NCBI RefSeq assembly: GCF_003236385.1
Contig: NZ_POUA01000002.1
Coordinates: 1-60,079 of the forward strand
DNA from: Spongiactinospora gelatinilytica
GTDB taxonomy: Bacteria; Actinomycetota; Actinomycetes; Streptosporangiales; Streptosporangiaceae
Length of the DNA stretch: 60,079 nucleotides
Direction: 5' to 3'
The notes under the pieces were generated by a model. That model made no database searches, had not been told where the DNA came from, and worked only from the letters and a program-made list of their open reading frames with translations. Shown one piece after another: positions 50,124 to 58,525 of the stretch. Within the stretch, counting starts at the first letter, position 1. Each line of letters begins with the position of its first letter. The translations under genes were made by a program, and so were the position numbers.

Positions 50124-51371
50124 ATGAACGAATTTTCGGCGGAGCACGACCCGCTGAGCAGGCAGGAAGCCCGCGCCGTGCTCGGGGTGACGGGGGAGCG
50201 GGGCAACGCGCCGCCGCTGTTGCGCACGCTCAGGGAGCACGGGGCGGGGCTGTCCTTCATGGCCGCGCTGACGCTCCTGGCCGTCGTGGACACGTTCCAG
50301 ACCCAGGCGTTCAGCGTGCTGGCGCCCGAGGTCGCCGACTCCCTGGCGATGAGCCCCGGCCACCTGTCGGCGATCATCGCAGTCCAGGCGGCGGCGGTGG
50401 GCGTGGCGCCGTTCGCGGTGGCGGCGTTGCCGCGCCGCTACCCGCACCGGGTACGGCTGGCGGTCGGCACCGCGTTCGCGTGGAGCCTGACGACGCTGTG
50501 CACGGGGGCGGTCTCGGGGCCGGTCTCGCTGGCCGCGCTCATGGTGGTGAACGGCGCCACGACCGGCGCGGTCGCGTTGCTGCATCCGCCGCTGCTGATG
50601 GACGCCTACCCGCCGGGGGCCCGGATGCGGGTCATGTCGCTGTACTCGGCGTCCACGCCGCTGGCGGGCATCCTGTCGCCGCTGGTCATCGCGGCGCCGG
50701 TGTCGTGGGCGGGGATGGACTGGCGGGCGGTGTTCGCCACGCTCGGCGTACTGTCGCTGGCGGCCTGCCTGTACGCGCTGCGGCTGCGCGAGCCGGAGCT
50801 GGGCCGCTGGGACGTCGGCGCGCTGCGCGCCCGCGCCGGAGCATCCACCCTCCAGAGCACGGACGACCAGGCGGGCGAGCCGGTGGGGCCCGAGTCCGGG
50901 TTCTGGAGCACCGTGCGCCGCGTCCTGCGCATCCACTCCATGCGGCGGATGTGCGTGGGCTTCGCGGCGATCGGCGCGCTGGCCGTCCCGTACGGCGTGG
51001 CCGTCTCCATGTTCCTGGAGCAGGAGTACGGCCTGACCCCCGCCCAGCGGGGCGTCTTCTCCAGCGCCGCCGCGGCGGCGTCCATCGTGGCGCTGGCGGT
51101 CTTCGGCCGCCGCGCCGAGGCCGCCTACCGCGCCGGACCGGCTCGGTTCATGGCGCTGTCCGGCGGCGCGCTGGGGGCCGCGGCGCCGGCGTTCGGGCTG
51201 TCTGCGGTGATCAGGAACCTGTGGGTCCTGCTCGTCCTGCTGGCCGTGGGCCAGGCGCTGCCGGCGGTGATCGGGCCGAGCCTGTTCATCGGCGTGCTGT
51301 CCGTGGTGCGCCCGGCCGACCGGGCCCACGCGATGGCCGCCGTGGGCCTGGTCAGCGCGTCCGGGGGCTGA
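50124..51371 (+). pseudogene. MFS transporter, C-terminally truncated
   Basis: A 415-residue frame with ~11 helices: FMAALTLLAVVDTFQTQAFS, LMVVNGATTGAVALLHPPLL, LMDAYPPGARMRVMSLYSAS, GFAAIGALAVPYGVAVSMFL and SLFIGVLSVVRPADRAHAMA. It stops at SASGG. In the next frame GLIGAGLLALARS follows at once, as if one G of a G run (51364-51368) were missing. Immediately after that the sequence becomes the complement of the ArsR gene, so even a repaired protein would end early. It is divergent from the kinase (46 bp apart) and overlaps the ArsR 3' end. Probably a once-regulated exporter now damaged. Confidence 0.65.
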
Positions 51372-51690
51372 TCGGCGCGGGGCTGCTGGCGCTGGCCCGG
51401 TCGAAGCTCTCGTTCCAGAACCGCTCGAACCCGCCGGTCCACTCGTGGACCGGTCGCAGCCCGCGGGCGTCCAGGCCGTACAGGCGCTGTTTTCCTGCCT
51501 TGCGGTCCCGCACCAGTCCCACTTCCCGGAGCACCCGCAGGTGTTTGGACGTCCGCGGCTGGGTCATCCCCAGTTCCTGGGCCAACTCGGTGACCGGCCG
51601 CTCACCCGCCCGCAGCAGCGCCAGGATCTCCCGGCGCTGCGGCTCGGCGATCGCGTTGAAGACGTCCGACGTCGTCGCTGCTCGTGCCAT
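51352..51690 (-). CDS. ArsR-family winged-helix regulator (SdpR/ArsR-like)
   Basis: A 112-residue repressor: VFNAIAEPQRREILALLRAG, ERPVTELAQELGMTQPRTSK and HLRVLREVGLVRDRKAGKQR form the winged HTH. The C-terminal FERFWNESFDRA is the tail typical of ArsR proteins that precede SRPBCC (AHSA1) genes. No metal-binding Cys motif is seen in the recognition helix. ATG 51690 has no ribosome site but TATGAT lies 7 nt upstream (51698-51703), a leaderless promoter. The usual SRPBCC partner gene is absent; the 3' end now overlaps the truncated MFS gene, suggesting that a deletion removed the partner. Confidence 0.85.
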   Translation of the reverse strand: MARAATTSDVFNAIAEPQRREILALLRAGERPVTELAQELGMTQPRTSKHLRVLREVGLVRDRKAGKQRLYGLDARGLRPVHEWTGGFERFWNESFDRASASSPAPISPRTR

Positions 51691-51697
51691 GGCCGCC

Positions 51698-51718
51698 ATC
51701 ATATGCCGATATCGGCAT
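51698..51718 (-). promoter_or_regulatory. Leaderless promoter and 16-bp palindromic operator of the ArsR gene
   Basis: ATGCCGATATCGGCAT (51703-51718) is a perfect palindrome touching the -10 hexamer TATGAT (51698-51703, minus strand). ArsR dimers bind such 12-2-12-like sites over their own promoters, so negative autoregulation is likely. The following stretch up to 52123 is AT-richer than average and holds no gene I can support. Confidence 0.7.
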
Positions 51719-52136
51719 GCGTCAATCCAGGGAACGAGGCGGGTCTTGTCAGATGACGATCGTGACCCTTGCCGGCGGCTGACGGTCGCGGCGGCCAAGG
51801 CGATCAGCGGCGTCCACACCGCGATCGGCTCTTCCCGGATGGGGGCATGGCTGGTGGCGCCAGGTCAAAATTCTTGGGGATTGGATAGGGTATCCACTGA
51901 AGCCGGATTCTCTCCATTACTCAAGATCGATGTCACCGTCAATGGCGGTTATAGAATCACCACGGCTCGCCCTCCCCTGACGGGTGGGTGTTTTCGGTGA
52001 ACACGAGTCTTCGGCTGGTGGAATTCACTCCGCATTGCCGTGGACCACGCGTCTCCCGTGCGGTCGGCAGGGATGTTATGGCTGGCTTGGGGGTATGGCG
52101 GGAAGAATGTCCGCCGGTGGCTCTAACATCGCCTGC

Positions 52137-54398
52137 ATGACTGACATCGCCCCGCCCCCGGGGTATCGCGTTATCACCGCCGAAGAGGCGGAGGAGATTT
52201 TCTCCATCTCGGACCACGTGGCTTATCCGTACGAAGAATTCGCCGATGAGCAGGAGATCCGCCTTTACGAGGGCGGCCTGCGGGTGGCGCGGGATCTGGA
52301 GCCGGTGTCCGACGATGACCGGGTGCCGTACAACGTGATCGTGGACGGCGACCTGACCGTGGACGGCGACCTCACGTGGTGGGACGGGTCCTCCGGCAAC
52401 TTCCTCCTGGTCACCGGCGACCTGCGGGCGCGCAACGTGGGCCTGGCCGGATGTCCCGACGTCGTCGTGCGGGGCGACCTGGTGGTGAGCGGCGGAGTTC
52501 ACGGCAGTTCCGGTGACAACGGCGGGGCCCTCACGGTGAACGGCCGGACCCAGGGGCAGATCGTCATCAACACGAGCTACTTCAACATGTCCTTCGGTGA
52601 GCAACCGGACGCGCTGCTCGTCGGGGATCCCTCCAGCACGAGCCGCCCGGTCGACTTCACGGACGAGGAGTTCGAGGCCATGCTGCTGCCCGAGCTGCTC
52701 AAGGACGGCTTCATGGACACATGGAAGGTCGTGGCGGCGCTGTCCGCCGGGCGGCCGATCTCGGTCGCGGACATGCTGCCGAGTCACAAGGCCGCGGTCA
52801 AGGAACTGGAGGCGTTGTCGGAGCGTGCCGCCGAGGTCACCACGCTCGACCTTTCCAACCGCAAGCTGCGCCGGCTGCCCGAGCAATTGTTCGCGTTCAG
52901 CGACCTACGCGTGCTGTCCCTCGCCGGCAACGGCGACATCGACGAACTGGACGAGCGTATCGGGGACCTAGTGTCGCTGGAGAGGCTCGACCTGTCGGGT
53001 ATCGGCCTGCGCAGCCTGCCGGCGACGATCGGGAGGCTGCGCAACCTGCGTGACCTCGACATATCAGGCAATCAGCTTGACGCTCTCCCCGACGCGATCG
53101 GCCGCCTGACCCGGCTGGAGACTCTGCGCGCGGAGTGCCTGACGTGCGCGGTTCCCGATGTGCTGGACCGGTTGCAGCACCTGCGCGAAGTGAACCTGTC
53201 CGGTCTGCAGCCGGGGGAGTACCACGAACAGGTGGACTTCCCGCTGCCCGTCACCCGGCTGCACGGCCTGAAGTCGCTCGATCTGACGAACGTGTGGCTG
53301 TCGTCCATCCCCGAGGACCTGCTCCAACTGACGGATCTGGAGGAACTGGCGCTGAGCGGCTCACTGTCCAGCGGGATCGAGGGGCTGCCGGACTTGGCGA
53401 GACTGCCCCGGCTGCGGGTGTTGCGGCTCAGCGGAAACACCCCGTGGGTCTTCCAGCCGGAGCCGAGCCGGGACCTGCTCGCCGGGGTGTGGGCCATCGC
53501 CACGCTGGAGCACCTGGAGATCGACCGGTGGGGCGAGAAGGCCGATGAGGGCCGTGTGGGACGCACCGCGTTCACCTCGTTGCCGGATGACGCCTTCGCG
53601 CGCATGCCCGGGCTGCGGCGGCTGGGCCTGTCCTTCAACGAACTCACCAAGCTGCCGGAGTCGTTCTTCGCCCTGACCCGACTGGAGAACGTCGATCTGC
53701 AGCACACCAAACTGAGCAAGGCGACGCTCGGCCGCCTGCGCGCCGCGTTTCCGCAGGTGAAGATCGATCTGCGCGATGTGAAGACGGCGAAATCCGGTGG
53801 CGACGACCCCACATGGCGGACCGTGCACGCCCTGGTCAAGGCCGGTTCGGCGGCACTCGAACGCGATGACCACCCGGGCGCGGTGAGCTCCTTCGAGGAG
53901 GCGCTGACCCGCTGCGTTCCCGGCACCGGTTTCTCCGACCACGACCGTTTCTACGCCCTCTACGGGCTCATCGACGCGCTGGGGCACTTGGCCGGCTCCA
54001 CAGGTGACGACCGACCCGCCATCGTCGGCAAGCTCATCGGCTACTCCGAGCAGGCGCTTTCCCTGGTGCCCGACGTGATCTGGCACTACACCGACGAGGG
54101 GGCATTCCAGGAGGAGGTGGTGCGCCGGGCGGGGAACGCGCTCGCCTGGCATCTGTTGCAGGCGGGAGAGCTGGAGCCCGCGCTCGCCGCCGTCCAGCGG
54201 GCCCTGTCGGTGGCCGCGAAGCCCGAGTACGACCACGTCCGTGACACGCAGGTACGCATCCTGCTCAAGATGGGCCGCACCGACGAGGCGTACGCCGTCG
54301 TCGATCAGGTGCTGACTCGCGACCCGGCCTTCCGGGACTTCGCGGACCTCGCCGGGTCCTCGGGCTTCCAGCAGTGGCGCCGAGGCCGGCGTCCATAG
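52137..54398 (+). CDS. Large protein with N-terminal beta-helix-like region, leucine-rich repeats and C-terminal TPR-like helices
   Basis: A 753-residue cytoplasmic protein (no signal or membrane segment). Residues ~60-150 form short repeating strands (VDGDLTVDGDLTWW, NFLLVTGDLRARNVGLAG, DVVVRGDLVVSGGVHG), like a bactofilin-type beta-helix. Residues ~235-540 contain about ten leucine-rich repeats (TTLDLSNRKLRRLPEQLFAF, ERLDLSGIGLRSLPATIGRL, RDLDISGNQLDALPDAIGRL). The last 190 are helical and TPR-like (AGSAALERDDHPGAVSSFEE). LRR and TPR modules bind proteins, so a scaffold or recognition role is likely. TAACAT (52124-52129) stands 7 nt before ATG 52137, a leaderless promoter. There is no operon partner; the TetR gene follows after 63 bp. 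Confidence 0.8.
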   Translation: MTDIAPPPGYRVITAEEAEEIFSISDHVAYPYEEFADEQEIRLYEGGLRVARDLEPVSDDDRVPYNVIVDGDLTVDGDLTWWDGSSGNFLLVTGDLRARNVGLAGCPDVVVRGDLVVSGGVHGSSGDNGGALTVNGRTQGQIVINTSYFNMSFGEQPDALLVGDPSSTSRPVDFTDEEFEAMLLPELLKDGFMDTWKVVAALSAGRPISVADMLPSHKAAVKELEALSERAAEVTTLDLSNRKLRRLPEQLFAFSDLRVLSLAGNGDIDELDERIGDLVSLERLDLSGIGLRSLPATIGRLRNLRDLDISGNQLDALPDAIGRLTRLETLRAECLTCAVPDVLDRLQHLREVNLSGLQPGEYHEQVDFPLPVTRLHGLKSLDLTNVWLSSIPEDLLQLTDLEELALSGSLSSGIEGLPDLARLPRLRVLRLSGNTPWVFQPEPSRDLLAGVWAIATLEHLEIDRWGEKADEGRVGRTAFTSLPDDAFARMPGLRRLGLSFNELTKLPESFFALTRLENVDLQHTKLSKATLGRLRAAFPQVKIDLRDVKTAKSGGDDPTWRTVHALVKAGSAALERDDHPGAVSSFEEALTRCVPGTGFSDHDRFYALYGLIDALGHLAGSTGDDRPAIVGKLIGYSEQALSLVPDVIWHYTDEGAFQEEVVRRAGNALAWHLLQAGELEPALAAVQRALSVAAKPEYDHVRDTQVRILLKMGRTDEAYAVVDQVLTRDPAFRDFADLAGSSGFQQWRRGRRP

Positions 54399-54461
54399 CG
54401 CCGGTGTGACGTCGCAGACTTTCGCTTTACTGCCGACTCAATTGAATGTAGTCATGACTCT

Positions 54462-55064
54462 ATGGAAAGTGGGACCAGGCGTTCGTACCGCATGAGCGCC
54501 CGTTCGGCGGCCATGGAGGTCACGCGTACGCGTGTGATCGAGGCGGCGGCCGCGCTGTGGATGCGCCAGTGGTTCGACGACGTCACGTTGCAGCACATCG
54601 CCGATGAGGCGGGGGTGTCGGTACAGACGATCGTCAACCACTTCGGAGGCAAGGAGGGGCTGGCCGACGCCGTCGCCGAGTGGGTGGCCTCGCAGACGGC
54701 GGTCGCCCGCCAGGCGCCCACCGGCGACGTGGCGGCGATCGTGACCGTGCTCTTCGCCGACTACGAGCGGCACGGCGCCGCCAACGTCCTGTGGACCGCG
54801 CAGATGGACCGTGTCCCGGTGGCGGGCCGGGCGGCCGCCCACGCCCGCGCCCAGCATCGGGCCTGGCTGGAACAGGTCTTCGCCGACCGCCTCCCCGCCC
54901 CGGGCCCCGACCGCGAGCACGCGCTGAACCTGCACCACGCCGCCACCGACATCTACCTGTGGAAACTGTGGCGGCACGACCTCGGCCTGTCTCGCGCGGA
55001 CGCCGAACGCGCCATGTGCGACCTGCTGACTTCGATCGACCCCCGAAAGAGAAACAATGCGTAA
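54462..55064 (+). CDS. TetR-family regulator of the glycosyltransferase
   Basis: A 200-residue repressor. HTH: RVIEAAAALWMRQWFDDVTL, QHIADEAGVSVQTIVNHFGG and KEGLADAVAEWVA; the C-terminal domain is family-specific. ATG 54462 is taken as start; ATG 54492 is possible. AGTCATGACT (54450-54459), a perfect 10-bp palindrome, lies just before the start and may be its operator; TAGTCA at 54449 is one base off the TANNNT leaderless pattern. It overlaps the glycosyltransferase by 8 nt, so it is likely to sense the compound that enzyme modifies. Confidence 0.88.
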   Translation: MESGTRRSYRMSARSAAMEVTRTRVIEAAAALWMRQWFDDVTLQHIADEAGVSVQTIVNHFGGKEGLADAVAEWVASQTAVARQAPTGDVAAIVTVLFADYERHGAANVLWTAQMDRVPVAGRAAAHARAQHRAWLEQVFADRLPAPGPDREHALNLHHAATDIYLWKLWRHDLGLSRADAERAMCDLLTSIDPRKRNNA

Positions 55065-56343
55065 GAACTTCCTTTTCGCCACCTGGGCCGGCGGCGGAGC
55101 CGTGCCGCCCACCCTCTCGGTCGCCCGCGCGCTGCGCGAGCGCGGCCACGGCGTCCGGGTGCTGGGCGACAGGTCGCTGCACGACGAGGTGGCCGCCACC
55201 GGCGCGGAGCCGATCACCTGGACGACGGCGCCCCAGGGCGACACCACCGACCCGGCCGGTGACCTCCTCAAGGACTTCGAGGCCCGCACGCCGATGGGCG
55301 CCTTCGCGCGGCTTCGTGACCGTTTGGTCTGCGGCCCCGCGGCGGACTTCGCCCGCGACACCCTGGCCGAGCTGCGCGCGCGTCCGGCTGACGTGCTGGT
55401 CACCGACTTCTCGCTGCTCGGTGCGATCACGGCGGGCGAGGCGGCCGGAATCCCGGTGGCGGCGCTGGGGACGACCCTTTATCCGTTCCCCGCCCCGGGC
55501 GCGCCGCCGTTCGGTCCCGGGGTCAGGCCCGCCACCGGTGTCCTGGGGCGGCTGCGCGATCGGCTCCTGGAGGAGATGATCATCAAGCCGTGGGCCAAGG
55601 GACTGCCCGCGCTCAACGCCGCCCGCACCGCCAACGGTCTGCCGCCCGTGGATTCGGTCATCGACGCGTTCGGCCGCGTCGATCGGTTCCTCGTGCTGTC
55701 CCCGCGGGCGCTGGACCACCCCGGCCGGCGGTTCCCGTCCTACGTCCGCCACGTCGGGGCGCGGCTCGACGATCCCGCGTGGGTCGGGGAACTGCGGCTG
55801 CCCGAGGGGGAGGCCCCACTGGTGCTGGTCAGCCTGAGTTCGACGTTCATGAACCAGCGCGAACTGCTCCGGCGCATCGCCGATGCCCTCGGCCGGCTGC
55901 CGGTACGCGGGCTGCTGACCACCGGCCCGGCCGTGGACCCGGCCACGGTCCACGCGCCCGGCAACGTCCTGGTCACCTCGGTCGCCCCGCACAGCGCCGT
56001 GCTCCGCCATGCCGCTGTGACGATCACGCACGCCGGCCACGGGACGGCCGTCAAGTCCCTGGCGGCGGGTGTGCCCATGGTGTGCGTACCGCTCGGGCGC
56101 GACCAGGGCGAGGTGGCCCTGCGCGTCGCCCTCGCCGGGGCAGGGATCACCGTATGCAAGAGCGCCTCACCCGGCACCATCGCCCGCGCGGTCGGCCGGG
56201 TCCTGCACGACCCGTCCTACCAGCGCCAGGCGCGGCGCCTGGCCGCCGAGATCGCCGCCGAAACGGCGACCGACCGGGCCGTCACCGAACTCGAAGACCT
56301 CGCCGAACGAGCGCCCGGCCCATCACCCACCCTGTCCGGCTGA
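55057..56343 (+). CDS. GT1-family glycosyltransferase (macrolide/MGT-like)
   Basis: A 428-residue GT-B glycosyltransferase. The N-terminal acceptor domain starts LFATWAGGGAVPPTLSVARA with LRERGHGVRVLGDRSLHDEV. The C-terminal donor domain has LVLVSLSSTFMNQRELLRRI, SVAPHSAVLRHAAVTITHAG (catalytic-loop histidine region) and HGTAVKSLAAGVPMVCVPLG then RDQ, the NDP-sugar motif. Enzymes of this group glycosylate macrolides, polyketides or small phenolics, either in biosynthesis or to inactivate drugs. With a TetR gene overlapping it and no biosynthetic genes nearby, inducible detoxification is the simpler reading (inference). Confidence 0.88.
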   Translation: MRKNFLFATWAGGGAVPPTLSVARALRERGHGVRVLGDRSLHDEVAATGAEPITWTTAPQGDTTDPAGDLLKDFEARTPMGAFARLRDRLVCGPAADFARDTLAELRARPADVLVTDFSLLGAITAGEAAGIPVAALGTTLYPFPAPGAPPFGPGVRPATGVLGRLRDRLLEEMIIKPWAKGLPALNAARTANGLPPVDSVIDAFGRVDRFLVLSPRALDHPGRRFPSYVRHVGARLDDPAWVGELRLPEGEAPLVLVSLSSTFMNQRELLRRIADALGRLPVRGLLTTGPAVDPATVHAPGNVLVTSVAPHSAVLRHAAVTITHAGHGTAVKSLAAGVPMVCVPLGRDQGEVALRVALAGAGITVCKSASPGTIARAVGRVLHDPSYQRQARRLAAEIAAETATDRAVTELEDLAERAPGPSPTLSG

Positions 56344-56385
56344 TCCCGGGGAGCCGGGATCTCGCGCACCGATAACCTCTCGGCC

Positions 56386-57111
56386 ATGACGGCCTTCGAC
56401 GTGATCGAGCGGTTTCCGGCGGCAATGGCCGACCGGGCCGGAGCATGGGACTTCATCCGTGGGTTCGCGGCGACATGGCGATCTCCGCTGACCGAAGACG
56501 ACGGCTGGCCCGAAGCGGATCTGGATGCCGCCGAGGCGCGACTCGGCCTGCGCCTGCCCGCCGCGCTGCGGGAGGCGTACCTGCTGTTCGGCCGCCGCAC
56601 CGACCTGACCAGCCTGCAAGACGTGCTGTTCGGCCCCGCCCATCTCGCAGTCGAAGATCAAGCGCTGATGTTTCGCGCGGAGAACCAGTCCGCGGCCTTC
56701 TGGGGCATCCCGATCACTGAGCTGGACCGGCCCGACCCTCCGGTGGTCATCCGGACCGGCATGGCCGACAAGGCCGCCGAGAGCTGGGAGGGGTGGCTGG
56801 ACCGCTTCTCACACGCCTGCGTGGAGATCGTGTTGTCGGAATCGCTTTTCTCCTCCGAAGACCTCGGGGACAACCGGGAATTCGACGAGGACGAAGCCGC
56901 CACGCTGGAGCGGCGCTTCACCCGGCTGCCGCTGCCTGAGTACCCGATGTTCCAGACCTCGGTTTCAGGCATCCGCTGGTTCGCCGGTCCGGACCTCATC
57001 ATCCGCGACGACGCCCGCACCTGGATCTGGGTCCGCGCCCGAACCGCTGACGCACTCGCCCGGATCCGTGCGGAACCGCCCGGTGAGTGGATGATGGACG
57101 ACTCCTACTGA
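56386..57111 (+). CDS. SMI1/KNR4 (SUKH)-family protein
   Basis: A 241-residue protein. The SUKH core is GWPEADLDAAEARLGLRLPA then ALREAYLLFGRRTDLTSLQD, with ALMFRAENQSAAFWGIPITE and IRWFAGPDLIIRDDARTWIW further on. Many SUKH proteins are immunity proteins against polymorphic toxins, but actinomycetes also carry solitary copies like this one, without a toxin gene in sight. TAACCT (56373-56378) lies 7 nt before ATG 56386, a leaderless promoter. Its 3' end overlaps the convergent bluB gene by 7 bp. Confidence 0.85.
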   Translation: MTAFDVIERFPAAMADRAGAWDFIRGFAATWRSPLTEDDGWPEADLDAAEARLGLRLPAALREAYLLFGRRTDLTSLQDVLFGPAHLAVEDQALMFRAENQSAAFWGIPITELDRPDPPVVIRTGMADKAAESWEGWLDRFSHACVEIVLSESLFSSEDLGDNREFDEDEAATLERRFTRLPLPEYPMFQTSVSGIRWFAGPDLIIRDDARTWIWVRARTADALARIRAEPPGEWMMDDSY

Positions 57112-57734
57112 GCTCCCCATCGGTCGTGATGGACGGCGGCCTGGATTGGGCGGCGGCGGCGCCAGCCGTGTCGTTCCAGGTCGGGGTCGCCTTCGAGGTG
57201 GGTGACGGGGCCGAGGCACAGCCAGGCGACCGGGCGGACCTCGGCGGGGATGCCGAGCAGGTCCCGCACGAAGGGCTCGCGGTAGAACGACACCCACCCC
57301 ACGCCGAGCCCTTCGGCGGTGGCGGCCAGCCAGAGGTTCTGGATGGCCAGGCACACCGAGTACAGGCCGGCGTCGGCGATGGCGTGGCGGCCCAGCACGG
57401 CGGGGCCGCCTCTGCCCTGGTCATAGGTGACCACGATGGACAGCGTCGACTCGCGCACCCCGTCGATCTTGATGTGAGCGAACCGCCGGGCGGCCTCGCC
57501 GTCGAGGGTGGCGGTGTAGGCGGCCCGTTCGTGCCGGACGTGCTCGTGGAAGGCGGCGCGGATCGCGGTGTCGTGTACCACGATGAAGTCCCACGGCTGG
57601 GACAGTCCGACGCTGGGGGCGGCGTGCGCCGCCGTCAGCACGCGGTGCAACACCTCCTGCGGCACGGGCGCGCCGGTGAACTGGCCGCGCACGTCGCGGC
57701 GGCGGTGGATGACGTCGTACAGATGGCTGTTCAT
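57105..57734 (-). CDS. bluB: 5,6-Dimethylbenzimidazole synthase (BluB)
   Basis: A 209-residue flavin enzyme of the nitroreductase fold that fragments FMNH2 to 5,6-dimethylbenzimidazole, the lower ligand of vitamin B12. The BluB signatures are clear: YDVIHRRRDVRGQFTGAPVP, LTAAHAAPSVGLSQPWDFIV, VLGRHAIADAGLYSVCLAIQ and AATAEGLGVGWVSFYREPFV. GGGAG lies 7 nt before ATG 57734. A cobalamin riboswitch lies upstream, so it is made when B12 is scarce. The cofactor connects it to the B12-dependent mutase at 19-21 kb, although the genes are 36 kb apart. Confidence 0.93.
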   Translation of the reverse strand: MNSHLYDVIHRRRDVRGQFTGAPVPQEVLHRVLTAAHAAPSVGLSQPWDFIVVHDTAIRAAFHEHVRHERAAYTATLDGEAARRFAHIKIDGVRESTLSIVVTYDQGRGGPAVLGRHAIADAGLYSVCLAIQNLWLAATAEGLGVGWVSFYREPFVRDLLGIPAEVRPVAWLCLGPVTHLEGDPDLERHGWRRRRPIQAAVHHDRWGAQ

Positions 57735-57754
57735 GGGCAGGCTCCCGCTGCATG

Positions 57755-57955
57755 GCCCCCATCAGAGGGGGCGGTGGGCGCGAGGCCGGTCTTCGGACTC
57801 CCGGATCAACGCCTGACCGCCCGCCTTCCCGGCCCTTGCGGGCCAGTGGCCGTGCTTCGCACCTGGGCGGCGACTTCCCGGTCACCGCGGCGGGCCCGTG
57901 CCGGAATCACACCGGCTTCCCGATTCTCCTCGCGATCGCGAGGCACCTCGCAACA
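57755..57955 (-). ncRNA. Cobalamin riboswitch controlling bluB
   Basis: Read on the minus strand: GGTGCC (57947-57942), then the hairpin CCTCGCGATCGCGAGG (57943-57928), then GGAAGCCGGTGTGATTCCGG (57920-57901), and finally the B12 box AGTCCGAAGACCGGCC (57799-57784). This order and these sequences are the conserved core of adenosylcobalamin riboswitches. A last hairpin, GCCCCC-TCTGAT-GGGGGC (57772-57755), lies just before the bluB ribosome site and may act as the expression platform by hiding it or by terminating transcription. Confidence 0.9.
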
Positions 57956-58035
57956 GTTCGCCGAGCAGTACCGTACCGTGGCGACCCGCACCGCTGCCCA
58001 GGGGCCCCGAGTTCGGCCCCGGAGCCCGCCTTCGG

Positions 58036-58512
58036 TCATGCCCTTCCGGCGACGGGCAGTACCGGTTCCAGCCGGAACATGCCCGTGACCATCTCCGCCG
58101 CGTCCTCCGCCGGTCGTGTCCGTCCGGCCACGGCGTCCAGGACATCAACGGTCGTGATCATGCCGACGAAGGCTCCGCCCGCCGCCATGACCGGTACGGC
58201 GTCGCAGCCCGCGTCCCGCATCACCGTCGCAACGTGCGGCAGGGATGCGTCCTGGCGGACGTGGGGGATGCGCCGCCCGCTCAGCAACCGGCGCAGCGGC
58301 GTACGGGACTGCGCCTCCGGCCCGCCCGTCCAGGACGCCGCCAGGTCCTCCTTGGTGAGGATGCCCAGCAGCAGGCCGTGCTCGTTCACCACCGGCAGGT
58401 GGTGGATGCCCGCCCGGCGCATCAGCTCCCAGGCCATCAGTGGGGATTCCTCCGGCCGGACGATCACCAGGGCCCGGCTCATCACCTGCCCGGCGGTCAA
58501 CGTCTCATCCAT
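58036..58512 (-). CDS. CBS-domain pair protein
   Basis: A 158-residue protein made of two CBS domains: LTAGQVMSRALVIVRPEESP to HHLPVVNEHGLLLGILTKED, and HVRQDASLPHVATVMRDAGC to DAVPVMAAGGAFVGMITTVD. It would bind adenine nucleotides. ATG 58512 has AGGGGG 6 nt upstream and is preferred to ATG 58518. Short two-CBS proteins of this kind (Rv2626c-like) belong to dormancy/hypoxia regulons in actinobacteria, and a fragment of a DosR-like regulator lies 350 bp away. The bluB riboswitch follows on the same strand. Confidence 0.87.
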   Translation of the reverse strand: MDETLTAGQVMSRALVIVRPEESPLMAWELMRRAGIHHLPVVNEHGLLLGILTKEDLAASWTGGPEAQSRTPLRRLLSGRRIPHVRQDASLPHVATVMRDAGCDAVPVMAAGGAFVGMITTVDVLDAVAGRTRPAEDAAEMVTGMFRLEPVLPVAGRA

Positions 58513-58525
58513 GGCCATCCCCCTT

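Noticed and set aside
48426-51329. A 967-codon minus-strand open frame
   Set aside because: Only parts carry sense (the kinase N-half and the response-regulator C-half); the rest is the shadow of the MFS gene. It is kept as two frameshifted genes instead.
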